Below, one piece after another: positions 40,754 through 49,386 of a stretch of DNA of 55,563 nucleotides. Position 1 is the first letter of the stretch. Each line of letters opens with the position of its first letter. Both the position numbers and the translations under genes were made by a program. Origin of the DNA: JAFKKS01 sp039808325 (lineage in GTDB: Bacteria > Pseudomonadota > Alphaproteobacteria > Rhizobiales > Xanthobacteraceae); the NCBI GenBank assembly GCA_039808325.1, contig JBDHSU010000009.1:1-55563 (forward strand). The letters run 5' to 3'. The notes beneath the pieces are model-generated. The model was not told where the DNA came from and searched no databases. It was given only the letters and a program-made list of their open reading frames with translations.

Positions 40754-41692
40754 TCACTTGATTTCGATCTGCGCCGTGCGCCGAAGTTCGTCGAGATACT
40801 TCTGGCCCTGGGCCGTGAATTTCTTGCCGAACAACTGCTCGCGCGCGTCGCGCTCGCTGCCGGAGTCACCAGAACCCGCCTTCTTCTCGCAGACGGCGAA
40901 GACCTCGACGCCCTGAGGCGTGATGTCCGGCGGCGTGAGATGGCCGATTTCCGTCGCGTCGAGAACCTCGCGGACCTTGGCGTTGAAATCACCCGAGCTG
41001 CGGTTGATGGGCTCCTTCACGGCAACGTCGCGCAATCCGCGCGCCAGCCGGATGCCTTCGTCGCAGCTCTGAAAGCGTGCGCGCAACGCTTCCGCCTCGC
41101 GCCGGCGGGCCTCGATCGCTTGAATGCCTGCGCCTTGCTGAACGATCAACAGGATCGGCCGCAGAACATAGTCATAGGCGGTCGTGTTGGGCGCCTTCAT
41201 CGTTCCGACAGCCGTCATGATGTCGCGGTCGCGCACCTGCAAGCTCGCCTGGAATTTCCCGCGTACGAGCTGCTGCCAGGCGATATCGGCTTTGACCTTA
41301 CGGCGAAGAGAGCCCATGCCGATGCCGGCGTTCCCGAGAACCTTCGCGAACTGTTCCTTATTCAGGCGCATGCGGTTCGCCATGTTGGCGATGGTGCTAT
41401 CGATTTCGGATTCCGGAATATCCATCCGATAGCGCTGCGCGGCTTGCAGCTTCAGGATCTCATCGACCAGTTCGTTGATGACCTCACGGCTCGGCGGCGC
41501 CTTATGCGTCGATGCCTTGATCAAATTCGCCCGCTGCTGCACGTCGATCGATGTGATCGGTTGTCCGTTGACGCGCGCGACAATGTGCTGTGCCGCCGCC
41601 GGCACGACCATTGCGCAGCACAGAAGCCCAGCCGAAACAGCCGCCGCGGCGATCGCACGGCGGCCTATTGTCGAGAGGAAAAAAGAGGTCAT
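40754..41692 (-). CDS. surA: SurA-like periplasmic chaperone / peptidyl-prolyl isomerase
   Basis: A 312-residue secreted protein: signal peptide to about residue 34 (VVPAAAQ), a SurA N-terminal chaperone domain (VARVNGQPITSIDVQQRANL onward in parts, DEILKLQAAQRYRMDI), then one divergent parvulin-like domain (LRPILLIV, IGHLTPPDITPQGVEVFAVCEKK). It is shorter than E. coli SurA (about 430) and has one PPIase-like domain with two conserved cysteines (FQSCDEGI and FAVCEKK). It helps outer-membrane proteins such as LptD fold, which matches its place right after lptD. Confidence 0.85.
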   Translation of the reverse strand: MTSFFLSTIGRRAIAAAAVSAGLLCCAMVVPAAAQHIVARVNGQPITSIDVQQRANLIKASTHKAPPSREVINELVDEILKLQAAQRYRMDIPESEIDSTIANMANRMRLNKEQFAKVLGNAGIGMGSLRRKVKADIAWQQLVRGKFQASLQVRDRDIMTAVGTMKAPNTTAYDYVLRPILLIVQQGAGIQAIEARRREAEALRARFQSCDEGIRLARGLRDVAVKEPINRSSGDFNAKVREVLDATEIGHLTPPDITPQGVEVFAVCEKKAGSGDSGSERDAREQLFGKKFTAQGQKYLDELRRTAQIEIK

Positions 41693-41760
41693 TACCTTTC
41701 GTCCTGCGATTTCGCTCGCCGTCCTTGTCGGCAGGCTGTCAACCGCCCCCCAAATCTGCA

Positions 41761-41778
41761 GTTCGACCGCTGTCGAAC
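41761..41778. other. Stem-loop between lptD and surA
   Basis: GTTCGAC-CGCT-GTCGAAC, a perfect 7-bp hairpin, lies in the 114-base gap between lptD and the surA-like gene. No T-tract follows on the minus strand, so it is likely a processing or stability element in the shared mRNA. Confidence 0.35.
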
Positions 41779-41806
41779 GCGTGAAATATAGTCGGCTTTT
41801 TCGGTC

Positions 41807-44290
41807 TTACAAACCGAAGCCCGATCCGCTTCCTGTGCCGCCCGGCCCGCCGATCGTCTGCTGGAAGGTCGTGCCGCCGAGCGTGCGCAGACTGATCTGC
41901 AGCATGAAAACACGACTCGGCACGATGTCGCCACGGTAGCCGTAATTGCTGACGAAGATCGCATTGATCGCGAAGCATTCGTCGACATAGCCGACGCTCG
42001 CCGTCAAAGCCGCCAGCCGGTCGGAATCGATGCTGTAGAGGGTGGAGCCGCCAACGGTCCAATTGGGTGTGAGCTTGATCGAGGCGGCTGCCGCGATCGC
42101 TTCACGCGGAACCAGCAAGCTCGCCGATGTTTGCGAGTCGTACTGTCCGTAGGTAATCGACGCGTTCCAGCGGTTGAAATTGAAGCGCGTTTCGAATTCC
42201 ATTCGGCGGGCGTCGAACGTCCGCTCGTCGAACCGGAAACGCGACGTGAACGAGTAAATCTGGTTAGGCTGGAACGTGGCGCGGGCGACGTAGTCCGATA
42301 CGTCGGTTTCGAGGCCGCTCGCGATGCCGACATTCGCCATATCGGCGACGGCGTAAGAGTTGGTGCCGAAGAGATGGTAGGACTGCCCGAACAGGGCGTT
42401 GAAGTAGCCGTACTTGTCGAACTGTGCCGTGTACTGCACGCCGACATTGGCGCGCCCGCCGCCCTCGACGCGGTCCCATCCCGAGTACTTGCTGATCTGG
42501 AACAGGTTCGCGTCGTCGAAAACGAGGCTCTGCGCGGTTTCATTCGGGAAGCGGCCGATCTGGGTCTCGTCTGGCCGGGCGATGAATTGCGCGATCGGCT
42601 CGATCGTCTGCGTGCCCCACGAATGGGAGCTGATGAACGGGTAGCGATACTCGACGCCGACTGCCGGCATCACACGCGCGAGCGACGAATCCCCTGTCTG
42701 AATGAAGTTCGAGACGCCCGGCTGGTTGTTGATGTCGGCTTGCGCGATGTCGCCGCGCACGGACACGAACGGCGTGAATATCTGGCCATAGGAGTCGATG
42801 AACGTCCGCCGCCAATTCACCTCCGCGGAAGCGCGCGTATAGGTGCCGGGAATACCGCGCAGCAGACAGTTTGCGCGATTGAGAATCGCCGCGGGATTGT
42901 TGGAATTGCAGAGATCGCCATTCAGCGCGGCCTGCGTGACCGGGTCGAAGTCGGCCTGCTGACGCGACAGGCTGATCATGTTGAAGTTGTAACTGAGCTC
43001 GCCGCCGAAAACCGGATCCTTGAAGACATACCGGTAGTCAATCTTCGGATGCACGACCGGCAACTGCTTCTGAATGTCGATGGGGCTCAGACCGTAAAAG
43101 TTGAGCAGCCGCGCGTCGAAGTAGCTCTTGTCACCGCGGCCGAAGAGGTAGGCCTGCGAAACGATCGCGGTGTCGCCCGGATTGATGACCCGATAGTCCT
43201 GGACGAACATGTTGTCGGTGACGACGGCGCCGCTCCAGCCGTACGACCATTTCTCGGACAGCCGAAAGTCGCCCTTGCTCTCGATGCCGCCGCGGAAGTC
43301 GCGGTCTCCCGCGGTGCCGGCGAATTCCTGCCGGTCCTGCTGGAAGATGCCGGCGGCGCGGATGTTGTAGGCGCCGTTGATGAGATGCTGGCGCCACTCG
43401 CCATACATCAACAGGCCCTGCTTCGAGGTGTACATCGGCGCGAGGGTGAGGTCGTAGTCGGGCGCGATGTTCCAGAAGAAGGGGACCTGTGCGCCGAAGC
43501 CGAACTTGTTGCCGCTGACGATGCTTGGGACGAGGAAGCCGGTTTTCTTCTTCACCGTCGGGTCCGGCGTCCAGAAATACGGGAAGTAGGCGACCGGAAA
43601 CCCGAAGAACTCGAGCCGCGCGTCCTCGAAGTAGATCGTCTTCTCGTTTTCGTCGTGCAGGATGCGCGCCGCCTTCACCTGCCATTTCGGCGGCTTCTTG
43701 GGGTCGTCCTTACAGGGCTCGCAGGCCGTGTAGATGCCGCTCTGGAAGACGGTGAGCTTGTCTTCGCGGCGGTCGGCGCGCGTCGCGGCGATGTGCGTTT
43801 TGTCGCCCGTCTCCACCTGCAGCGAATCGACGAAGCCGTCGCGGAAGTCCTCGCCCAATTCGAGGCGCTCGGCATTGATGATCTTGCCATCCGACTCCGT
43901 CAGCCGGACATTGCCTTCGGCATAGAGGCGCTTGCTGCGCTGATCATAATTGACGCGGTCGGCCTCGAGCACCGAACCGCGGTAGTGAATCTGGACGCGC
44001 CCGACGGCGGCGACCTTTTCGTTCGCGTAGTCGTATTGAATCTCGTTCGCTTGAACGAGCATCTGCGCCGTCGGGTCTTTTCGGCCGGCGGCCAATTCCC
44101 CGGATGCAGTGCCGGCCTGCGAGGGCGGCTTCTGCGGAACGCCGACCCAATTGACCTGAGGGGTTTGTGCGTAAGCCGAGACAGACCCTACCGCCGCCAT
44201 GAAGGCGGCCAAAAACGCGGCGGAAAAAGCTGAATTCCAGCTCCGCGCGGGCATACGTTTCAGGTGAAGGGCGGCGGCCAACCGAGCCAT
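41807..44290 (-). CDS. lptD: LPS assembly outer-membrane protein LptD
   Basis: Outer-membrane beta-barrel that inserts LPS in the outer leaflet with LptE. From ATG 44288-44290 it has 827 residues: a signal peptide ending at SVSAYA (about 41), an OstA-like N-terminal jellyroll (VNYDQRSKRLYAEGNVRL), the conserved FFGFPVAYFPYFWTPDP and TGFLVPS, and a long barrel. Cysteine pairs occur at YTACEPCKDD and in the LCNSNN...NRANC region, and a further Cys in YVDECFAIN, the last matching the C-terminal LptD disulfide region. Its start overlaps the lptG stop by one base. Confidence 0.94.
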   Translation of the reverse strand: MARLAAALHLKRMPARSWNSAFSAAFLAAFMAAVGSVSAYAQTPQVNWVGVPQKPPSQAGTASGELAAGRKDPTAQMLVQANEIQYDYANEKVAAVGRVQIHYRGSVLEADRVNYDQRSKRLYAEGNVRLTESDGKIINAERLELGEDFRDGFVDSLQVETGDKTHIAATRADRREDKLTVFQSGIYTACEPCKDDPKKPPKWQVKAARILHDENEKTIYFEDARLEFFGFPVAYFPYFWTPDPTVKKKTGFLVPSIVSGNKFGFGAQVPFFWNIAPDYDLTLAPMYTSKQGLLMYGEWRQHLINGAYNIRAAGIFQQDRQEFAGTAGDRDFRGGIESKGDFRLSEKWSYGWSGAVVTDNMFVQDYRVINPGDTAIVSQAYLFGRGDKSYFDARLLNFYGLSPIDIQKQLPVVHPKIDYRYVFKDPVFGGELSYNFNMISLSRQQADFDPVTQAALNGDLCNSNNPAAILNRANCLLRGIPGTYTRASAEVNWRRTFIDSYGQIFTPFVSVRGDIAQADINNQPGVSNFIQTGDSSLARVMPAVGVEYRYPFISSHSWGTQTIEPIAQFIARPDETQIGRFPNETAQSLVFDDANLFQISKYSGWDRVEGGGRANVGVQYTAQFDKYGYFNALFGQSYHLFGTNSYAVADMANVGIASGLETDVSDYVARATFQPNQIYSFTSRFRFDERTFDARRMEFETRFNFNRWNASITYGQYDSQTSASLLVPREAIAAAASIKLTPNWTVGGSTLYSIDSDRLAALTASVGYVDECFAINAIFVSNYGYRGDIVPSRVFMLQISLRTLGGTTFQQTIGGPGGTGSGSGFGL

Positions 44291-45384
44291 CAGCCGTCCT
44301 CTTGAAAAAGTAGTGCCATAATACCAGTTACGGACCCCACAAGCGCTGGCAACCAAGCTGCAGCGATCGGATGGATCAGCTCAGCCTTCCCCAAATCTTC
44401 CGTCACCTTAGCGAGCACGTAGAGCAAAAAACCGCCCGCTATTCCACTCAAAACCATGCGCTGCACGCCGCCGAACCGGAAGAACCGCAAGCTGACAGCC
44501 GCGGCAAGCAAAACCATTGCAGCCAGCATGAACGGCCGCGCCAAGAGACTCTGATACTGAAGCCTATAGCCGGAAGCGACAAGGCCAGCGCGCTCAGCGA
44601 GTTGAATATACTGGGGAAGTTGCCAAAACGACACCGTTTCGGGGGTGGCAAAGCTTTCCCGGACCTGTTCGCTATTGAGGTTCGTCGCCAGGAGATAGAC
44701 GGGCACCTCTTGGGGGGGCGCATTCGGGTTGTAGATTCGCGCGCCCTCAAGGCGCCAATGGCCGGGTTCGAGGCGGGCCGTTTCGGCCTCGATCCGCTCC
44801 GAGAATCGCCCCTCCGGATCGAAAGTGAAGACCGTGATTCCCGCGAGGACGGCCCCTTGCTCCCGGCTCGTCGCGGCATGCAGGATCGATTGGCCGTCAC
44901 CGCTGCGTTGCCTGATCCAATATTTCGTTCCCGTCGTGGGGGCGGACTGGGAGCCGAAGATGAGCGCTTCATAGCGCTTGGCACGCTCGCCGAACGTCGC
45001 CGCCAAGGGGTTGTAGACGACGGCCGCTACAATTCCCAAGACAAAGGCTATCGCCACGGTGGGCGCAATGAACTGCCATGCCGACATGCCGGCGGCGCGC
45101 GCGATCACCAATTCATTGCGCCGCGACAGGTTGAGATAGGCGGTCATCGCGCCGATCAGCACGGAGAAGGGAAGGAGGCGTTCGGTGATCTGCGGGACGC
45201 GGTAAAGGGAGGTCGCGGCGACCATCCAGGCCGGGATGTTGGGGATGCTGGCGGTGCGGCGTGTCATCTCGATGTAGTCGAGGAGCACGATCAGTACGAA
45301 AATACCTAGGAAGACGGCGGCCACGGCGGCCAGGAAGCGGCGGCCGACGTAGCGCGCGAAAGTGCCGGTGACGAGGAGGCGCAT
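44290..45384 (-). CDS. lptG: LPS export ABC transporter permease LptG
   Basis: Inner-membrane permease (YjgP/YjgQ family) of the LptB2FG extractor. The 364-residue protein has the N-terminal helix FLAAVAAVFLGIFVLIVLLDYIE split by family pattern, the coupling region SRRNELVIARAAGMS and a periplasmic beta-jellyroll between helices, then three C-terminal helices. It starts three bases after lptF and overlaps lptD by one base, so all three are co-translated. Confidence 0.93.
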   Translation of the reverse strand: MRLLVTGTFARYVGRRFLAAVAAVFLGIFVLIVLLDYIEMTRRTASIPNIPAWMVAATSLYRVPQITERLLPFSVLIGAMTAYLNLSRRNELVIARAAGMSAWQFIAPTVAIAFVLGIVAAVVYNPLAATFGERAKRYEALIFGSQSAPTTGTKYWIRQRSGDGQSILHAATSREQGAVLAGITVFTFDPEGRFSERIEAETARLEPGHWRLEGARIYNPNAPPQEVPVYLLATNLNSEQVRESFATPETVSFWQLPQYIQLAERAGLVASGYRLQYQSLLARPFMLAAMVLLAAAVSLRFFRFGGVQRMVLSGIAGGFLLYVLAKVTEDLGKAELIHPIAAAWLPALVGSVTGIMALLFQEDG

Positions 45385-45387
45385 GGG

Positions 45388-46551
45388 TTAGCTTTGCACC
45401 GCGGGGCGCGCGTAGCGCGCCTGAAGGGCATTGATTCCGTTCACGAACCATGCCGGCTGCTCAAGGATCGCGCCGCGCCCGATGAGAATCAGCCCGCCCC
45501 CGAACGTTGCCGCGAGCAGGATATAGACCAGCGAAAGCAGGGCCGGCGTCTTGGTGGCGAAGACGATCGATGCGAACCCGCCCAACCTCACCAGGGCCGC
45601 CATCTCCACCATGAGCAGCACCGAAAGCGCGCGGCTTTGCCGCGTCGTGCGCGGGGCGCCGAGGATGGCGAAAGCCAGAACCGCGAAGGCGAGCGGATAG
45701 ATCGGAGCAAGCAGGCGGTCGTGCAGTTCGGTTCGAAAGCGTGGCTTGTTGGCCTTGTAGTAGGGATCTTCGGGGTCCGGATTGAACAAGTTCCACAGGT
45801 AACGTTCGGTCACGTTGAAAGTCGGCGTCACTCCGCTTCCGGAAAATTGGGTGAGGTCGAAAGCATAGCGCTGGAATTGCACCATCGTCGGGTCACGCTC
45901 TTTGACAGGCTGCCTTTGGATGCTGCCGCGATCGAGAATCAGAAATGTTCCGACTTCATTTTCCGTTAATTGCCCGCTTTCGGCCAGGAACGTCGCGCGC
46001 TCCGTGGGGTCGCGGCGGTCGTCGATGAAGACGCCGACCAACTCGCCGTTCGACCTGCGTTCGCGAATGTGGAACGTCAGCGCGCCGCCGTCCATCGGCG
46101 TAAAGTGACCGGGCTGAACGATATTGCCGATCAGGTCCGCGCGCACGCGCGTGATCAGCGTGCGCAATTCGCGAAGGCATTTCGGCGCGATGTAGGTGCT
46201 GATGAGGCCGACGAAAATAGATACGACCATTGCCGAAAAAGCGAACGGCCGGAAGATGCGCCACGGCGACATGCCGGCCGCGTTCATGACGACGATCTCG
46301 GAATCGGCATTGAATTTGTTCAGCGCATAGGTAACCGCGATCGCGAAAGCGAGCGGAGCGATCACCAGGACGAGCGCGGGGACCAACAGGCTTGTGATTC
46401 CGATGAATGTGAGAATCGTCTGCCCTTGGCTGGTGACGATGTCCATGTCGCGCAGGGCGTGGGTGACCCAGATCACGGCGGTGAGGCTGATCAGGATGAG
46501 AGCGAAGGCGCCCAGGGTCGTCCGAACGACATACCGGCTGATCGAATTCAT
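45388..46551 (-). CDS. lptF: LPS export ABC transporter permease LptF
   Basis: Partner permease to LptG, 387 residues. N-terminal MNSISRYVVRTTLGAF, helix, coupling region NADSEIVVMNAAGMSPW, periplasmic jellyroll domain (about 110-260) and three C-terminal helices fit the YjgP/YjgQ family. It is the first gene of the minus-strand cluster lptF-lptG-lptD-surA-pdxA-rsmA. The 201-base gap to pepA (46552-46752) must hold divergent promoters; I cannot assign boxes. Confidence 0.93.
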   Translation of the reverse strand: MNSISRYVVRTTLGAFALILISLTAVIWVTHALRDMDIVTSQGQTILTFIGITSLLVPALVLVIAPLAFAIAVTYALNKFNADSEIVVMNAAGMSPWRIFRPFAFSAMVVSIFVGLISTYIAPKCLRELRTLITRVRADLIGNIVQPGHFTPMDGGALTFHIRERRSNGELVGVFIDDRRDPTERATFLAESGQLTENEVGTFLILDRGSIQRQPVKERDPTMVQFQRYAFDLTQFSGSGVTPTFNVTERYLWNLFNPDPEDPYYKANKPRFRTELHDRLLAPIYPLAFAVLAFAILGAPRTTRQSRALSVLLMVEMAALVRLGGFASIVFATKTPALLSLVYILLAATFGGGLILIGRGAILEQPAWFVNGINALQARYARPAVQS

Positions 46552-46752
46552 GCCCTGCTGCTAATATCCGGTTCCACGCTTTCCGCGGACCGCCCACGCT
46601 ACGCCGTTACCCGAATAGCTCTTTAGGGTGACACCGTGGCGGGACCACGGCAGCGATTTCATGTGCCGGAAAGGGGATGGTATAGACATCGTCGATGAAC
46701 GCCGCTCCCTAGCTCCAAACACTCACTGCCATATTGCAAGGATTCGGTCACG

Positions 46753-48264
46753 ATGTCCGACGGCCTGAAGCTCGTATTTGCTCCTTTCTCGGCCCCCGCC
46801 AAAGGGGTCTTGATCTTGTTCACGGACGACGAATTGCGGCTCGGCCGCGAGAGCCGCGCCGCGTTGAAGCCCGCCGGCGATCTGTTGAAGCGGGCCGCCG
46901 ACACGGCAGGATTTAAAGGCAAGCTCGGTTCCGTGCTCGACATCGTGGCGCCGGCCTCTCTCAAGGTGTCCCGCCTTGTCGTCGTCGGTGTCGGTAAGGT
47001 CGCCGACCTCAAGTCAAAGGACTTCCTCCGGCTCGGAGGTGTCGCGGCGGGCAAATTGGGATCGAGCGAGGCGGCTATTTTTTGCGAATTGCCGGAGAGC
47101 GGCATGGACGCCGAGCAGGTGGCTGGCGTGGCGCAGGGAATGGTCCTGCGTGCTTACCGCTTCGATCGTTATAAGACGAAGAAGAACGAGGACGACGACC
47201 ATGCCGCCAAGGCCAAAGCATCGCTCTGCGTCGAAGACGTGAGCGATGCGCGCAAGGCGTGGCGGCGTGGGGAGGCAATTGCGAGCGGCGTCGTCATGGC
47301 CCGCGACTTTGTCAACGAGCCGGCCAATGTGCTCTATCCGGAAGAGTTCGCGCGGCGGGCGCAGGGCCTCAAGAAGGTCGGCGTTGCGGTCGAGGTTCTG
47401 GACGAGCGCGCCTTGCGGAAACTCGGCATGGGCGCATTGCTCGGTGTCGCGCAAGGCTCGCGCCGCGCGCCGCGCGTCGTCGTCATGCGCTGGAATGGCG
47501 GCCGTCGCAATCAGCCGCCGGTCGCGTTCGTCGGCAAGGGCGTGACGTTCGACACCGGCGGTATTTCGATCAAGCCCGCCGGCGGCATGGAGGACATGAA
47601 GGGTGATATGGCCGGAGCGGCCTGCGTTGTCGGCTTGATGCATGCGCTCGCGGCGCGCAAGGCGCCGGTCAATGCCGTCGGCGCCATCGGTCTTGTCGAG
47701 AACATGCCCGATGGCAATGCGCAGCGGCCGGGCGATATCGTGACCTCGATGTCTGGACAGACGATCGAGATCATCAACACGGATGCGGAAGGCCGGCTCG
47801 TGCTCGGCGACGTACTTTGGTACGTGAAGGAGCGTTTCAAGCCGCAGTTCATGGTGAATCTGGCAACGCTGACGGGCGCGATCATCATTGCGCTCGGGCA
47901 CGAATATGCCGGCATGTTCTCCAACGATGACACGCTGGCGGAGCGGCTTTCAAAAGCGGGCGAGGGGACGGGCGAGCGCGTATGGCGCATGCCGCTCGGC
48001 CCGGAATACGACAAACAGATCGACTCCAAATTCGCCGACATGAAGAATACGGGCGGACGGCCCGGCGGCTCCATCACCGCCGCGCAATTCCTGCAGCGTT
48101 TCGTCGATAAGACGCCGTGGGCGCACCTCGATATCGCGGGTACCGGCATGGCGTCGCCGCAGACGGACATCAACAAGAGCTGGGCGTCCGGCTGGGGCGT
48201 GCGTTTGCTGGACGCGCTCGTGGCGCAAAACTACGAGCGAGGGCGCGCGGCCGAGAAGAAATGA
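46753..48264 (+). CDS. pepA: Leucyl aminopeptidase (cytosol aminopeptidase)
   Basis: Di-zinc M17 aminopeptidase, 503 residues, that releases N-terminal residues from peptides; homologues also bind DNA. The catalytic C-terminal domain has VGKGVTFDTGGISIKPAGG split across Lys and Asp ligands, MKGDMAGAA, and the family signature NTDAEGRLVL. The end has AHLDIAGTG and a GWGVRLL close. It overlaps holC by four bases (ATGA). Confidence 0.95.
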   Translation: MSDGLKLVFAPFSAPAKGVLILFTDDELRLGRESRAALKPAGDLLKRAADTAGFKGKLGSVLDIVAPASLKVSRLVVVGVGKVADLKSKDFLRLGGVAAGKLGSSEAAIFCELPESGMDAEQVAGVAQGMVLRAYRFDRYKTKKNEDDDHAAKAKASLCVEDVSDARKAWRRGEAIASGVVMARDFVNEPANVLYPEEFARRAQGLKKVGVAVEVLDERALRKLGMGALLGVAQGSRRAPRVVVMRWNGGRRNQPPVAFVGKGVTFDTGGISIKPAGGMEDMKGDMAGAACVVGLMHALAARKAPVNAVGAIGLVENMPDGNAQRPGDIVTSMSGQTIEIINTDAEGRLVLGDVLWYVKERFKPQFMVNLATLTGAIIIALGHEYAGMFSNDDTLAERLSKAGEGTGERVWRMPLGPEYDKQIDSKFADMKNTGGRPGGSITAAQFLQRFVDKTPWAHLDIAGTGMASPQTDINKSWASGWGVRLLDALVAQNYERGRAAEKK

Positions 48265-48713
48265 CGGAGCTTTATTTCTACCACTTGCAGCGTCAGCCGC
48301 TCGAACGGGCTCTGCCGCAGCTTTTGGAAAAGTCGTTGGAGCGCGGCTGGCGCGTCGTCGTGCAGGCCGCCTCCAGCGAGCGTGTCGATGCGCTCGACGC
48401 GCATCTATGGACGTATCGCGAGAACAGTTTTCTGCCGCATGGCACCGCCAAGGACAGCGCGGCCGGCGAACAGCCGATTCTGCTGACCGTCGACGATCAC
48501 AATCCGCACGGTGCCAAGGTTCGGTTCCTGATCGACGGCGTTGCCCCGCCGGCCGATGCGGCCGACTACGAGCGCATCGTACTGCTCTTCGATGGAGACG
48601 ATCCGGATGCCGTCGCGCGCGCCCGTCATTACTGGCAGGACGCCAAGGCCCGCGGATTCGCCGTCACATATCTCCAGCAAGACACGCACGGCCGGTGGGA
48701 GCGCAAGGCCTAG
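48261..48713 (+). CDS. holC: DNA polymerase III chi subunit
   Basis: A 150-residue HolC protein that links the clamp loader to single-strand binding protein. It begins MTELYFYHLQRQPLERALP and has the family segments LLEKSLERGWRVVV, LDAHLWTYRENSFLPHG and VLLFDGDDPDAVARAR. Its ATG overlaps the pepA stop, the usual pepA-holC arrangement. A perfect palindrome (GTCCGATCG-CA-CGATCGGAC, 48743-48762) follows the stop and may be a terminator without a T-tract. Confidence 0.93.
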   Translation: MTELYFYHLQRQPLERALPQLLEKSLERGWRVVVQAASSERVDALDAHLWTYRENSFLPHGTAKDSAAGEQPILLTVDDHNPHGAKVRFLIDGVAPPADAADYERIVLLFDGDDPDAVARARHYWQDAKARGFAVTYLQQDTHGRWERKA

Positions 48714-48742
48714 ACTCCGAAACGGCTTAGGCTCGCCATCCC

Positions 48743-48762
48743 GTCCGATCGCACGATCGGAC
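48743..48762 (+). other. Palindrome downstream of holC
   Basis: A perfect 9-bp stem (GTCCGATCG/CGATCGGAC) with a 2-base spacer, 30 bases after holC. It is followed by TTGATGCC, not a T-run. It could be a weak terminator or a protein-binding site upstream of the lipoprotein gene. The rest of the 48714-48915 gap shows nothing clear. Confidence 0.35.
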
Positions 48763-48915
48763 TTGATGCCGCCGAGATCGTGAAGCAAATTGCAAACTGT
48801 CGTCGTAACGACGCCGAGGCTCGCGGCGGCCTTGGGTGGGTGAAAATGCTGGATGCGGCGCGGGTTTGATCGGCCTTGCTCCGCGATTTGAAACCGGCAA
48901 TGGAGTTGTGTGCGC

Positions 48916-49386
48916 ATGAGGCGTCGGTTCGTTCCGGTGAACATTTCCAGGATCGGTATTTGCGCCCTGGTCCTCCTCATCGGGGGATGTTCGGCCGATC
49001 TTGCAATGTTCAAGGCGGATTGGAACTGGTGGTCCAAGACGGACTCGACGCCGCCACCGGCGGCGGCACAGACCGTGGGTCCCGAGGCTTTCGTATCGGC
49101 GGACGGGGCCTGCGCGGCCCCAACGGGCGAAGGTGTCTACGGCGTTTCGCTTGGCATGAGCGAATGTCAGCTCGTTCAACTCGCCGGGCCGACAAACCAG
49201 ATCGAGATCGGAACGAACGAGCGCGGTGAACGCACGGCCGTCATCACTTATCCGACGGGAGATCGAGCGGGTATTTACCGCTTCACGTCCGGCACGCTCG
49301 TTTCAATCGAGGCGGCGCCGGCGCCGCCGAAGCCGACGAAATCTTCGCCGCGCAGACACAAGCCGAAGCCGCTGCCGCGGTCATGA
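48916..49386 (+). CDS. Predicted lipoprotein of unknown function
   Basis: A 156-residue protein with a lipoprotein signal peptide; lipobox LLIGGC with Cys25 as the lipidation site. The mature part begins SADLAMFKADWNWW, has a low-complexity Pro/Ala linker, then a conserved-looking block GVYGVSLGMSECQLVQLAGPTNQIEIG, followed by RTAVITYPTGDRAGIYRFTSGTL in parts, and a basic Pro/Lys tail. I recall similar lipoproteins in Bradyrhizobium relatives, no function known. A GTG two codons earlier (48910) is an alternative start. Its stop overlaps the stop of the convergent ABC-F gene by six bases. Confidence 0.75.
   Translation: MRRRFVPVNISRIGICALVLLIGGCSADLAMFKADWNWWSKTDSTPPPAAAQTVGPEAFVSADGACAAPTGEGVYGVSLGMSECQLVQLAGPTNQIEIGTNERGERTAVITYPTGDRAGIYRFTSGTLVSIEAAPAPPKPTKSSPRRHKPKPLPRS

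Noticed and set aside
42131..44233. Long open plus-strand frame of 700 codons
   Set aside because: Antisense to lptD, whose product is unmistakable; composition is biased and has no domain.
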